A stretch of DNA of 57,602 nucleotides from Pseudomonadota bacterium (GCA_029779475.1 JAKPAN010000196.1:1-57602), one strand, 5' to 3'; positions 17,847 through 26,569 are shown, counted from the first letter of the stretch. A program made the numbers and translations. The notes: generated by a model not told the origin, from the letters alone.

Positions 17847-18797
17847 GTGTCGAGCGCGGGCGCACCCTACGAATCGTTGACGCCCGACACGGTGCTCGAC
17901 GCGGTCGAAGAAGCCGGCTTCGCCACCGACGGCCGCTTGCTCGCGCTGCCGAGTTACGAGAACCGCGTCTACCAGGTCGGCGTCGACGGCGGCGCGCCGC
18001 TCGTGGCCAAGTTCTACCGGCCCGCGCGCTGGAGCGACGAGGCGATCGAGGAGGAGCACGATTTCGCGCTCGAACTCGCGGAGGCGGAATTGCCCGTCGT
18101 CGCGCCGCTTGTCATCGACGGCGAAACGCTGTTCGAACACGGCGGTTTCCGCTACGCGCTGTATCCGCGCCGCGGTGGCCGCGCGCCGGAACTGGAGTCC
18201 GCCGACAACCTGCAATGGATGGGGCGTCTGCTCGCGCGCATCCACGGCGTTGGCGCGCGAGCGCGTTTCCACGAACGCGGCGCAATCGACACCGATACCT
18301 TCATCCGCAAGGCTGCGCGCGACGTGCTTGCGTCGGGCTTGCTGCCCGAGCGCAGCGCCGACGCGTATCGCGCGCGCACGGACGCGCTCGCGTCGGACAT
18401 CGACGCGCGTTTCGCCGCGATCGCACCCGCGCGCATCCGGCTGCACGGCGACTGCCACGGCGGCAACGTGCTGTGGACGGATTCCGGTCCGCACTTCGTC
18501 GACCTCGACGACGCACGCATGGGCCCGGCCGTGCAGGACTTGTGGATGCTCGCGCCGTCGCCGCGCGCGCTCGATGCGCTGCTCGACGGCTATCAGGAGT
18601 TCCGCGATTTCGACCACGCCGAACTCGCGCTCGTCGAACCATTGCGCATCATGCGCCAGGTGCATTGGGCGGCCTGGGTCGCCACGCGCTGGCACGACCC
18701 CGCGTTCCCGCGCGCGTTCCCGCAGGCCGGCGAGGCGCGCTGGTGGGAGCAGCATTGCAACGATCTCGCCGAGGCGCTGGGGCGTTTGCGCGAGTAG
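17847..18797 (+). CDS. srkA: Stress response kinase SrkA-like (APH-type Ser/Thr kinase)
   Basis: A 316-residue protein from the GTG at 17847, two bases after the previous stop. It resembles SrkA/YihE, which phosphorylates proteins on Ser/Thr and protects against stress-induced death. It shows ALPSYENRVYQVG (nucleotide loop), VAKFYRPARWSDEAIEEEHDFALEL (ATP-binding Lys and helix-C Glu), and the catalytic loop RLHGDCHGGNVLW with Asp and Asn. The metal-binding segment HFVDLDDARMGPAVQDLWML is complete. The sequence ends ALGRLRE. SrkA is about 325-330 residues, so this is full length. The kinase fold call is firm; the orthology is likely. Confidence 0.87.
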   Translation: MSSAGAPYESLTPDTVLDAVEEAGFATDGRLLALPSYENRVYQVGVDGGAPLVAKFYRPARWSDEAIEEEHDFALELAEAELPVVAPLVIDGETLFEHGGFRYALYPRRGGRAPELESADNLQWMGRLLARIHGVGARARFHERGAIDTDTFIRKAARDVLASGLLPERSADAYRARTDALASDIDARFAAIAPARIRLHGDCHGGNVLWTDSGPHFVDLDDARMGPAVQDLWMLAPSPRALDALLDGYQEFRDFDHAELALVEPLRIMRQVHWAAWVATRWHDPAFPRAFPQAGEARWWEQHCNDLAEALGRLRE

Positions 18798-18947
18798 CGC
18801 CGGTTTGCCCGATCCGGCGCGCGGAGTTTTCTGGCTGAACCGCAGGCGCCATGGAAACGCACCGGTCTCGCCTCGAGCCGCCCCTCGCGTTGCGGGCGCC
18901 TCGCCGCGCACGTTAAGTTGAAGTCACCGCCGCCGCATTCGTATCCG

Positions 18948-20588
18948 ATGCAGTCAATCGAAGTCGTCCTGACCATGCTGCTGCTCGTGCTGGCGAGCGG
19001 CTATCTCGTACGTGTGCTGCCGTTCGCGTTGCCATTGCCGCTGGTGCAGATCGCGCTCGGCGCAGGCGTGGCGGCGGTATCGAGCCATGCGGTTGCGCTG
19101 GATCCGCAGATTTTCTTCCTCGTGTTCCTGCCGCCGCTGTTGTTCCTGGACGGTTGGCGCATTCCCAAGGACGGCTTGTTCCACGATGCGCGCACGATCC
19201 TGCAGCTCGCGCTCGGCCTCGTCGTGCTGACCGTGATCGGCGTCGGGTTCCTCATCCATTGGCTGATTCCGGCGATGCCGCTCGCGGTCGCCTTCGCGCT
19301 GGCCGCGATCGTCTCGCCGACCGACCCTGTCGCGCTGTCTTCGATCACTGCGCGCGTGCCGATGCCGCGGCGGCTCCTGCACGTGCTCGAAGGCGAGTCG
19401 CTGCTCAACGACGCCTCCGGTCTGGTCTGCTTCCGCTTCGCGGTCGCGGCGGCGATGACCGGACAATTTTCCGCGCTGTCGGCTTCGGCGACTTTCCTCT
19501 GGCTCGCGCTCGGCGGGGTCGGCATCGGCGCGCTGGTGTCGCGGGGCGTGAGTCAGGCGCATGTGCTGATCACGCGCCGCTTCGGGCAGGACGCGGGCTT
19601 GCCGATCCTGGTCAGCCTGCTGACGCCGTTCGGTGCCTATCTCGCCGCGGAGCATCTCGGCGCTTCGGGCATTCTCGCTGCGGTTGCCGCGGGTATCACC
19701 ACGAGCTACGTCGAACTCACCGGCACCGCGCTCGCCGCGACGCGCGTTCAGCGCACGGCGGTATGGGACGCGGTGCAGTTCACGCTCAACGGCATCGCCT
19801 TCGTGCTGCTCGGCGAGCAGTTGCCGGGCATCCTTGCCGGCGCGGCGGCATCGGTGGAGCAGAGCGGGCACCTCAATCGATGGTGGCTGGTGCTGTACGC
19901 ATTCGCGATCACGGCGGGCCTGGCCGTGCTGCGGCTGCTCTGGGCGTGGATGTCGCTGCAGGTAGGCCGGCTCGCGGCGCAGCGGCGCGGCGAGGCGCCG
20001 GGCAAGCTGTCGTGGCGGCTCGTGGTGGCCACCGCGCTGGCCGGCGTGCGCGGCGCGATCACGCTGGCTGGCGTGCTGACCTTGCCGATGGCGCTGCCGG
20101 ACGGCAGTCCATTTCCGGCCCGCGACCTTGCCGTCTTCCTGGCCGCCGCCGTCGTGCTGCTGTCGCTGCTGGCGGCCAGTTTCGGTTTGCCGCGCCTGCT
20201 GCGCGGCCTGCAGGTGCCGGCCGCGCCGGACGGCCAACTCGAGGAGCGTCGCGCGCGACAGGCCGCGGCGCAGGCCGCGCTCACCGCCGTCGAGCACGCG
20301 CGCCAGAGCCACGTCGACGCGCTGCCTGCCGACGCGCAGGTCTACACCGACGCCGCCTCGCGCGTGCTGGCGCTCTATCGCAGCCGGCTCGAGCGCGGCG
20401 ACACCGACATCGACGCGCAGCGCCTGCAGAAGGCGGATGCCGCCGAACGCGACCTGCGTCTGGCCGCGCTGCGCGCCGAGCGTGCCGAGATCTTTGCGCT
20501 GGCGCGCCGCGGCCGGCTCGCCGACGATGTCGCGCGCCGGCTGGTGCGCGAAATCGACCTGGTCGATGCGCGCTACCAGCAGGCCTGA
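18948..20588 (+). CDS. Na+/H+ antiporter, CPA1 (NhaP) family
   Basis: A 546-residue cation:proton antiporter with about 12 membrane segments. I start at the ATG at 18948, since the hydrophobic first helix (IEVVLTMLLLVLASGYLV) follows at once; an upstream GTG or ATG-like start at 18918 adds ten polar residues. Family motifs are FFLVFLPPLLFLDGWRIP, the ion-binding IVSPTDPVALSSI, and GESLLNDASGLVCFRFA (the NDA motif of CPA1 transporters), then GVRGAITLAGVL. The last 110 or so residues are a charged cytoplasmic helical domain (LEERRARQAAAQAAL, LRLAALRAERAEIFALAR), as in Nha proteins of the YjcE/NhaP type. It likely extrudes Na+ in exchange for H+. Confidence 0.9.
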   Translation: MQSIEVVLTMLLLVLASGYLVRVLPFALPLPLVQIALGAGVAAVSSHAVALDPQIFFLVFLPPLLFLDGWRIPKDGLFHDARTILQLALGLVVLTVIGVGFLIHWLIPAMPLAVAFALAAIVSPTDPVALSSITARVPMPRRLLHVLEGESLLNDASGLVCFRFAVAAAMTGQFSALSASATFLWLALGGVGIGALVSRGVSQAHVLITRRFGQDAGLPILVSLLTPFGAYLAAEHLGASGILAAVAAGITTSYVELTGTALAATRVQRTAVWDAVQFTLNGIAFVLLGEQLPGILAGAAASVEQSGHLNRWWLVLYAFAITAGLAVLRLLWAWMSLQVGRLAAQRRGEAPGKLSWRLVVATALAGVRGAITLAGVLTLPMALPDGSPFPARDLAVFLAAAVVLLSLLAASFGLPRLLRGLQVPAAPDGQLEERRARQAAAQAALTAVEHARQSHVDALPADAQVYTDAASRVLALYRSRLERGDTDIDAQRLQKADAAERDLRLAALRAERAEIFALARRGRLADDVARRLVREIDLVDARYQQA

Positions 20589-20639
20589 ACGGTCGGGCAC
20601 GCCGCCGCGCGGGCATGCGGCGGCGCACCAAGCTTCGGC

Positions 20640-20645
20640 TACTAT
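20640..20645 (+). promoter_or_regulatory. Possible -10 element for leaderless plsC-like mRNA
   Basis: TACTAT seven bases before the ATG at 20653. Spacing would put the transcript start on the start codon. No ribosome binding site is visible for either candidate ATG (20644, 20653), which favours 20653 with a leaderless message. Confidence 0.4.
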
Positions 20646-20652
20646 GCGCCGC

Positions 20653-21459
20653 ATGGCTCGCGTCATCGAAACGCCCGAAGACTCCACCGTGTCCGACCGC
20701 CTGCGCCCGCTGCGTTACGCATGGCGCGTGCCGCAGTTGTTGCTGCACGCGATCATTGCCGTGCCGCTGTCGCTGTTCGCGCTCAATCCGCTCGCCGCAC
20801 GCGTGCGCATCGGCGCGACGACGTTCGAGAAGGCGATGATCCGCTGGTGGTCGGGGCGGCTCGTGCGCATCTTCGGTTTCCGTCTGCGCCGCTTCGGCGA
20901 GCCCCTGCCGGGCGCGGTGCTCTACGTTGCCAACCACATTTCGTGGCTCGACATCGAGCTCATGCACAGCCAGCGCCCGGTGAGTTTCGTCGCCAAGAGC
21001 GAGATCGCGGGATGGCCGTTCGTCGGCTGGCTCGCGTCGCGCGCGGGCACGATCTTCCATCGCCGCGGCAACACCGATTCGCTCAACGCGGTGATGGCCA
21101 AAGTCGTCGAACGCCTGCGCGAAGGCGAGCCGGTCGGCGTGTTCCCCGAAGGCGGCAGCGGCCACGGCGAAACGGTCGGCACGTTCCACGCGCGCATCTT
21201 CCAGACCGCGCTCGACGCGGGCGTGCCCGTGCAGCCCGTCGCACTGCGCTACGGCCGCGGCGGCGTGCAGGATCCGCGCGTGCCGTTCGGCCGCAAGGAA
21301 AGTTTCTTCGCCAACTTCCTGCGCGTGCTTGGCAATCCGGGCATGGACGCGGAAGTGCATTTCCTCCAGCCCGTCGCGGCCACGCCCGACGCGCGGCGCA
21401 AGATGGCTGAGGAAAGCCGCGCGCGCATCGTCGCGGTGCTGGGTTATGGCGACGACTGA
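20653..21459 (+). CDS. Lysophospholipid acyltransferase (PlsC family)
   Basis: A 268-residue membrane acyltransferase that probably transfers an acyl chain to 1-acyl-glycerol-3-phosphate or a related lysolipid. It has an N-terminal hydrophobic segment (LLLHAIIAVPLSLFAL), catalytic motif I NHISWLD (H-x4-D), motif II GTIFHRRGN, motif III VGVFPEGGSGHG (FPEG) and motif IV GVPVQPVALRY. The order and spacing are those of the PlsC/YihG group. ATG 20644 would add three residues. The 3' end overlaps the next gene by 14 bases, which suggests coupled translation with the YheT-like hydrolase. Confidence 0.9.
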   Translation: MARVIETPEDSTVSDRLRPLRYAWRVPQLLLHAIIAVPLSLFALNPLAARVRIGATTFEKAMIRWWSGRLVRIFGFRLRRFGEPLPGAVLYVANHISWLDIELMHSQRPVSFVAKSEIAGWPFVGWLASRAGTIFHRRGNTDSLNAVMAKVVERLREGEPVGVFPEGGSGHGETVGTFHARIFQTALDAGVPVQPVALRYGRGGVQDPRVPFGRKESFFANFLRVLGNPGMDAEVHFLQPVAATPDARRKMAEESRARIVAVLGYGDD

Positions 21460-22495
21460 AGCCGCGCTCGCCGCGTCGAAGCCCGTTTCCTCCATGGCCG
21501 GCGACATGTTGTTGCGTGCCGCGCAATTCGCGCCGCCGCGCTGGCTGCGCAACGGCCATGTGCAGACAATGCTCGCTTCCGCGGGATGGCGACGCAGGTT
21601 GTTGCGCGACGATCGCCGCGCCGTCGAGGAAGGCGCCGTCGAACATCTGCTCGACGGCGGCGACGGCGTGCGCCTGCAATCGTTCGTCACGCGCCAGCGC
21701 GTGCAAGCGAGTGCGCGCGGACTCGCCGTGCTCGTGCACGGTTGGGAAGGCAGCGTGCAATCGACCTACGTCGTTGGCCTCGCCGCGCGCCTGCTCGAGA
21801 ACGGCTGCGACGTGCTGCGCCTCAACCTGCGCGACCACGGCGACACGCACGCGCTCAATCCCGGGCTGTTCCACTCCTGTCGCATCGACGAGGTCGTCAA
21901 TGCCGTGCGCACGGCGTGCCGCGATTTCGCCGATGCGCCGGTCGCGCTCGCCGGTTTCTCGCTCGGCGGCAACTTCGCGTTGCGCGTCGCGCTGCGCGCG
22001 CCGGAAGCGGTCGCCTACGCGTTCGCCGCGTGCCCGGTCGTGAGTCCCGCGGCCGGATTGTTCGGCCTCGAAAACGGGCCGTGGATCTACCAGCGCTATT
22101 TCCTGCACAAATGGCGGCGTTCGTTGCGCCGCAAGCGCGACGCGTTCCCCGACGTCGAATGGTTCACGCGCGAAGACCTCGCCGGCGACCTGCGCGGCCT
22201 GACCCGCGCGCTCGTGTTGCGCCACACCGATTTCGGTTCGCTGGAAAATTATCTGGACGGCTATTCGATCGCGGGCGACCGCCTCGCCAGCCTGCGCGTG
22301 CCGGCGACGATCCTCACCGCCGCCGACGACCCGATCATCCCTGTCGCCGACTTCCATGCGCTGCGCCTGCCGCCGAATGTCGAACTCGACATCGCCGCGC
22401 ACGGCGGCCACTGCGGCTTCCTCGACGGCGCGTTTCCGCACAGCTTCGTCGAGCCGTATGCGACGCAGCGCGTGCTGCGCGCGTTCGTCGGCTGA
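21446..22495 (+). CDS. YheT-family alpha/beta hydrolase
   Basis: A 349-residue cytoplasmic hydrolase. It shows the YheT/UPF0017 signature: PRWLRNGHVQTMLAS near residues 31-45, oxyanion VLVHGWEGS, nucleophile elbow ALAGFSLGGNFALRVA (Ser), ILTAADDPIIPVADFH (Asp) and AAHGGHCGFLDG (His). In this family (AB-hydrolase with two-helix insert, also ABHD1/3/15) lipid esters are the known substrates. The neighbour is a phospholipid acyltransferase whose reading frame it overlaps by 14 bases, which fits a lipid role. The start ATG is 21446; no independent promoter is apparent. Confidence 0.9.
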   Translation: MATTEAALAASKPVSSMAGDMLLRAAQFAPPRWLRNGHVQTMLASAGWRRRLLRDDRRAVEEGAVEHLLDGGDGVRLQSFVTRQRVQASARGLAVLVHGWEGSVQSTYVVGLAARLLENGCDVLRLNLRDHGDTHALNPGLFHSCRIDEVVNAVRTACRDFADAPVALAGFSLGGNFALRVALRAPEAVAYAFAACPVVSPAAGLFGLENGPWIYQRYFLHKWRRSLRRKRDAFPDVEWFTREDLAGDLRGLTRALVLRHTDFGSLENYLDGYSIAGDRLASLRVPATILTAADDPIIPVADFHALRLPPNVELDIAAHGGHCGFLDGAFPHSFVEPYATQRVLRAFVG

Positions 22496-22612
22496 GCACG
22501 CCTGCGCGGATCGTCCGCGCCGCGGCATCAGGCATAATTCCGCGCTTGCGCCCGGCGTTCTGCCGGCCACATTCCTTTGGTTCGCCTTCCCTTTCGTTTT
22601 CCGGGTTCTCTC

Positions 22613-24688
22613 ATGCTCACGCTCAAGGATTCCATCGAACTGCATCGCCAGGGTCGCCTCGAAGAGGCCGAACACGGCTATCGCGCGCTCGTCGCCAGCG
22701 AGCCGGACAATCTCGACGCGGTGTTCATGCTTGCCGTCGCGCGCCGCCTGCGCGGCGACACGGTCGAGGCCGAGCAGTTGTTCGAGCAGGTTGCGCAGGC
22801 GCGGCCGAACGAGGGCGACGTGCAATTGCATCTGGCGTCGACGCGCTACCTCAACGGCAAGATCGAGGAGGCGCGCGTCGGTTACGCGCGCGCGCTCGAA
22901 CTCGATCCGAACCTGATCGGCGCGCACATCGGCCTCGGCCAGCTCGCGCTCAACAGCGGCAACGAGAATCTCGCCGAGAACCATTTCCGCATCGCGCTGC
23001 GCGCGGGCGAGGACGGCCACGCGCTGACCGGACTCGGCAACGTCGCCGCGCGCCGCGAGGACTGGGACGCCGCGCTGCGTTATCTCACTCGCGCCGCCGA
23101 ACTCGTTCCCGAATACGCGCTGACCCAGCTCCTGCTCGGCCAAGCGTTCGCACGCAAGGGTCTGACCACGTTCGCGCTGCAGGCGCTCAACCATGCGCTG
23201 CGGCTCGACCCGTCGATGCATCTCGTGCATCCGTGGCTCGCCGAGGTGTACATGCACACCGAGCAGCCGCGCGCGGCGGAAAAGCACTATCTCGCGATGC
23301 TGTCGATTCCCGGCTACGAGACGCGCGCCTACGCCGGACTTGGCGATGTCGCTCGCGCCGAGAACCGCATGGAAGATGCGGTCGCGCATTACCGCGCCGT
23401 GCTCGCCATCGAGCCGCGCGAGAAAATCCCGATGCGCATGCTCGCCGCTTCGCTGGCCGCGCTCGGCCGCAACGACGACGTCATCGCCACGTTCAGCGAC
23501 TACCTGGCGCGCGTGCCCGACGACGACGAAGTCCGCGAAATCCGCGCCGACGTGTTCGCCGCGCTCGGCCGCAACGACGAAGCCGCCGCGGACTGGGACG
23601 TGTTGATCCGCCGCCGCCCCGCCGACGCGCAAGGCCACGCGCGCATCGCCGTGCTCGAAGAACAGCTGGGCCATCTCGACAAGGCGCTCGATCACGCCGA
23701 ACGCGCGCTCAAATTCGATCCGACGCAGATCGACGCGCGCCTCGTGCTTGCGCGCGCGCAGACGCGCAAAGGCGAGCATGCCGCCGCGCGCGCGACACTC
23801 GACGGTCTCGCGCGCGAAACGCTGGCGGCTGAGCAGTCGCTGCAGCACGCGCGTGCGCTGGGGTTTGCTCAGGACGCAGCGGGCGAGTACGCCGATGCCG
23901 TGCGCAGCTTCGCCGACGCGCAGCGCGGCCTTGCGATCTCAATGCCGCCGCTCGCCGATCCGCGCCCCGAACTCGCGGCCGCGCTCGAAGAGCCGAAGGG
24001 CGAGCCGTGGCCGCACGCGCCCGTGCTGCTGCTCGGCGCGCCCGGCAGTGGCGTCGAACAGGTCGCCGCGCTGCTTGCCGACCAGCCCGGTTTGCAGGTG
24101 CTGCGTGGCCGCGCGTCGTCGCTCGATCGTCCCGACGACTTCAACCATCCGCGGTTCCAGCTCTATTGCGGCGAACTCGACGAAGCGGCGCGCGAAGCGC
24201 TGCGTGAGCGTTATCTGCGTCCGATGAAGGAATCGGGCATGGACATCAGCCGCACGATCGTCGACTGGCTGCCGCGCTGGGACGCGCACCTGCTCGCGCT
24301 CGTGCGCCGCGCGATGCCGGGCACGCGGCTCGTCATCGTCGACGCCGATGCGCGCGACGAACTGCTCAACTGGCTCGCATTCGGCTGGGCGAACGGCTTT
24401 GCCTGCGCCGATGTCAACGCCAGCGCCGACTGGCTCGCGCGTGCGCGCCAGCACATCGCGCATGGCGCGCAGCTCGACGATCCGCGCCGGCTTGTCGTGC
24501 ATGCCGACGATCTCGTCGCCGACGGCGATGCCGCGAAAAAGCTCGCGAAATTCCTCGGCCTCGACGCGCTCGACTTCGGCGCGCAGGCGCAGCGTCTGCG
24601 CGGCCGTCCGCGCGGCCGCTTCGCCGCGGGCCATTGGCAGCAATACGGCGACGCGCTCGCCGGCCCGTTCGCGCGTTTGGCCGTCTAG
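22613..24688 (+). CDS. TPR-repeat protein with degenerate sulfotransferase-like C-terminus
   Basis: A 691-residue protein. Residues 1-430 are about eleven TPR units (for example ALVASEPDNLDAVFMLAVARRL, YARALELDPNLIGAHIGLGQLAL, HAERALKFDPTQIDARLVLARAQ). Residues 470-690 resemble a tyrosylprotein sulfotransferase domain: VLLLGAPGSGVEQVAALLADQPGL is the 5'-PSB-like loop and GRFAAGHWQQYGDALAGPFARL is the conserved end. The 3'-PSB Arg-x-x-Arg-x-P stretch is replaced by VIVDADARDELLNWLAF. It therefore may no longer bind PAPS, and may act as a scaffold. The ATG at 22613 starts the first TPR; an upstream GTG (22577) seems less likely. Many similar TPR-sulfotransferases exist in proteobacteria. Confidence 0.82.
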   Translation: MLTLKDSIELHRQGRLEEAEHGYRALVASEPDNLDAVFMLAVARRLRGDTVEAEQLFEQVAQARPNEGDVQLHLASTRYLNGKIEEARVGYARALELDPNLIGAHIGLGQLALNSGNENLAENHFRIALRAGEDGHALTGLGNVAARREDWDAALRYLTRAAELVPEYALTQLLLGQAFARKGLTTFALQALNHALRLDPSMHLVHPWLAEVYMHTEQPRAAEKHYLAMLSIPGYETRAYAGLGDVARAENRMEDAVAHYRAVLAIEPREKIPMRMLAASLAALGRNDDVIATFSDYLARVPDDDEVREIRADVFAALGRNDEAAADWDVLIRRRPADAQGHARIAVLEEQLGHLDKALDHAERALKFDPTQIDARLVLARAQTRKGEHAAARATLDGLARETLAAEQSLQHARALGFAQDAAGEYADAVRSFADAQRGLAISMPPLADPRPELAAALEEPKGEPWPHAPVLLLGAPGSGVEQVAALLADQPGLQVLRGRASSLDRPDDFNHPRFQLYCGELDEAAREALRERYLRPMKESGMDISRTIVDWLPRWDAHLLALVRRAMPGTRLVIVDADARDELLNWLAFGWANGFACADVNASADWLARARQHIAHGAQLDDPRRLVVHADDLVADGDAAKKLAKFLGLDALDFGAQAQRLRGRPRGRFAAGHWQQYGDALAGPFARLAV

Positions 24689-24706
24689 ACTTCCTGGAGA
24701 TCGACC

Positions 24707-25342
24707 ATGCAGATCCGCAGCAACGATGTCGCCGACGGCCAGCCGATTCCTGCAACGTGCGCGTTCGGCAAGCCCGGTGCCGACGGCGAGCCTTGCGTGC
24801 TGTCGGACTATCGCAATCCGCTTCTGGCGGGGAGCGACGCGCCGGCCGGCACGCGCTCGTTCGCGATCGCCTGCATCGACATCGACGTGCCTTCGCGCGG
24901 CGACGACGTGAACCAGCCTGGCCGCGTCGTTCCGGATTCGCTGCCGCGCGTCGAGTTCGTGCATTGGTTGATCGCGAACATTCCGGCGAATGTCGCCGAC
25001 ATCGCGCAGGGCGCTTGCTCTGACGGCATCGTCGCACACGGCAAGCAAGTGCCGAACGGCCCCGCCGGATCGGTGCAGGGCCGCAACGACTACACCGCGT
25101 GGTTTGCCGGGGACGCTGACATGGGCGGTGAATACCGCGGCTACGACGGCCCGTGCCCGCCGTGGAACGACGAGCGCGTGCATCGTTACGGATTCACGGT
25201 CTATGCGCTCGATGTCGAACACCTCGACCTTTCGCCGGGTTTCGATCTCGCGCAACTGCGCGAGGCGCTGCGCGGGCATGTGCTTGGCGAGGCGACGTTG
25301 ACGGGGACTTACACGCTCAATGCTGCGCTGCGCGAGCAATGA
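24707..25342 (+). CDS. YbhB/YbcL-type PEBP family protein
   Basis: A 211-residue cytoplasmic protein (no signal peptide) of the phosphatidylethanolamine-binding protein family, as in RKIP and YbhB/YbcL. Family features are AIACIDIDVPSRG (the D-P-D region), FVHWLIANIPANVADIAQG (H-W-x-x-x-N-I-P), then GPCPPWNDERVHRYGFTVYALDV (the GPCPP motif and H-x-Y/F-F-x-V-Y-A-L). These bind anionic groups such as phosphate and may regulate kinases; the bacterial role is unknown. An insertion at QPGRVVPDSLPRVE makes it slightly longer than YbhB. RBS GGAG precedes the ATG. The stop overlaps the next gene's ATG (ATGA). Confidence 0.88.
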   Translation: MQIRSNDVADGQPIPATCAFGKPGADGEPCVLSDYRNPLLAGSDAPAGTRSFAIACIDIDVPSRGDDVNQPGRVVPDSLPRVEFVHWLIANIPANVADIAQGACSDGIVAHGKQVPNGPAGSVQGRNDYTAWFAGDADMGGEYRGYDGPCPPWNDERVHRYGFTVYALDVEHLDLSPGFDLAQLREALRGHVLGEATLTGTYTLNAALREQ

Positions 25343-25695
25343 ACGCTCTTCCGAACGATGTAGAAGTTTCGATTACGTTTCTTGGCGCAGACGAGGGCGG
25401 TCGTACGATGTCGCCTACTCGCATGACCAGCTACCGTCCGCAATTTCACTATGAGGGTGAAGATTGGGATTGCGCCATTGAACTGCCCGCGCCGATAACG
25501 CTGGGAAAGTCCGCGAAGGTATTCGTGTCGTTTCAATCTCCCGAAAAGCACCACGGCAAGCTGCAAATCGGAACTCCGTTCCTATTGAGGGAGGGGGCGA
25601 AGATCGTTGCTTATGGAGCGATTTCTCAAATAGTGAATCTGCCTCGCTCTGCACAAAGAGCGCTTGAGAGACAAGCAGCGAAAGCAAACGGCTAA
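25339..25695 (+). CDS. Stand-alone EF-Tu domain III-like protein
   Basis: A 118-residue protein with start ATG 25339 overlapping the PEBP stop. It looks like domain III of elongation factor Tu by itself: EVSITFLGADEGGRT corresponds to EF-Tu's x-x-x-x-L-x-x-x-E-G-G-R, then TSYRPQFHY corresponds to the YRPQF motif, AIELPAPITLGKSAKVFVSFQSP to the following strands, and TPFLLREGAKIVAYGAIS to the FxxREGxxxVGxGxVxxI end. There is no GTPase domain and no tuf gene here. Its codon use and base composition are visibly more AT-rich than the genes on both sides, suggesting recent transfer. Role unknown; it might compete with EF-Tu for aminoacyl-tRNA or EF-Ts contacts. Confidence 0.72.
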   Translation: MNALPNDVEVSITFLGADEGGRTMSPTRMTSYRPQFHYEGEDWDCAIELPAPITLGKSAKVFVSFQSPEKHHGKLQIGTPFLLREGAKIVAYGAISQIVNLPRSAQRALERQAAKANG

Positions 25696-26483
25696 TTCGC
25701 TGCCGGCAGCGCCAGCAACAATGCCCCAAGCACGATGCGATACGCCGCGAACGGCGTGAAGCGGTGCGTGCGGATGTAGCCGAGCAGCCACTTCACGGCG
25801 ACGAACGCGGTGACGAGCGAGACGGCGAAGGCGATGCCGAGCGCGCTCCAGTCCTCGTGCGTCGCGTCGCCGCCCTTGATCGCCTTGAGCAACTCGTAAC
25901 CGCTCGCCGCGAACATCGTCGGGATGCCGACGAGGAACGCGAACTCGGTTGCCGCGGCGCGGTTGCTGGCGCCGGCGAGCATGGCGACGAAGATCGTCGC
26001 CGCCGAGCGCGAGGTGCCGGGGAAGACGCCCGCGACGACCTGTGCGAGTCCGACGAGGATCGCGACGCGCCAGGTGATCGCGCTGCGGTCGGGTTGCTTC
26101 GCCGCGAGCCATTCCGCCGCAATCATCCACACGCCGCCGATGATGAGTGCCCACGCGACCGGCGTGATCGATTCGGGCAACTTGAAGCCGAGTTTCGTCG
26201 CCGCGAAGCCGAGTGCGGCGGTGATGAGGAAGGCGACGAGGAGTTTCGCCGTGTAGTCGCGATTCTCGGGTTTCGCAAAGCCGGTGGCGAGTTGCCACAG
26301 CCGTTCGCGGTAGATGAGCACGACGGCGAGGATCGCGCCGGCCTGGATGACCACGTTGAACACATCCGAGCGCGCGCCGAGCCAGTGTTCGGCGATGAGC
26401 AGGTGGCCCGTGCTCGACACCGGCAGGAATTCGGTGATGCCTTCGATGAGGCCGAGCAGGATCGTGGCGGCGAGGTCGGACAC
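25692..26483 (-). CDS. uppP: Undecaprenyl-diphosphatase UppP (BacA)
   Basis: An inner-membrane enzyme that recycles undecaprenyl diphosphate to the monophosphate carrier for peptidoglycan and other polymers. The 263-residue protein begins (GTG) MSDLAATILLGLIEGITEFLPVSSTGHLLIAEHWLG, containing motif EGxTEFLPVSSTGH. It also carries the second motif FPGTSRSAATIFVAMLAG (PGxSRS-A), and about eight membrane segments. The stop overlaps that of the convergent EF-Tu-like gene by four bases. The NtrC box at 26555 is about 70 bases upstream of this start, so this gene could be affected by it too. Confidence 0.95.
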   Translation of the reverse strand: MSDLAATILLGLIEGITEFLPVSSTGHLLIAEHWLGARSDVFNVVIQAGAILAVVLIYRERLWQLATGFAKPENRDYTAKLLVAFLITAALGFAATKLGFKLPESITPVAWALIIGGVWMIAAEWLAAKQPDRSAITWRVAILVGLAQVVAGVFPGTSRSAATIFVAMLAGASNRAAATEFAFLVGIPTMFAASGYELLKAIKGGDATHEDWSALGIAFAVSLVTAFVAVKWLLGYIRTHRFTPFAAYRIVLGALLLALPAAN

Positions 26484-26554
26484 GGCGTGGGTCTCGGGGG
26501 AAAAGGGCGGGGCATTCTACGGCGGGGCGATGGTGATCGTGGGCGCCACAGAGC

Positions 26555-26569
26555 GCACCAATTTGGTGC
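26555..26569. promoter_or_regulatory. NtrC-type box in the uppP-glnA gap
   Basis: GCACC-N5-GGTGC with perfect arms, i.e. GCAC-N7-GTGC, the NtrC (NRI) consensus. It lies about 225 bases upstream of the glnA -24 element and about 70 bases upstream of the divergent uppP start. A single perfect site is seen here. Confidence 0.78.

Noticed and set aside
15624-18911. Long reverse-strand frame running through the DUF2845, reductase, thioesterase and kinase region
   Set aside because: Only its last part (DUF2845) is a real gene; the rest is opposite or out of frame with supported genes.
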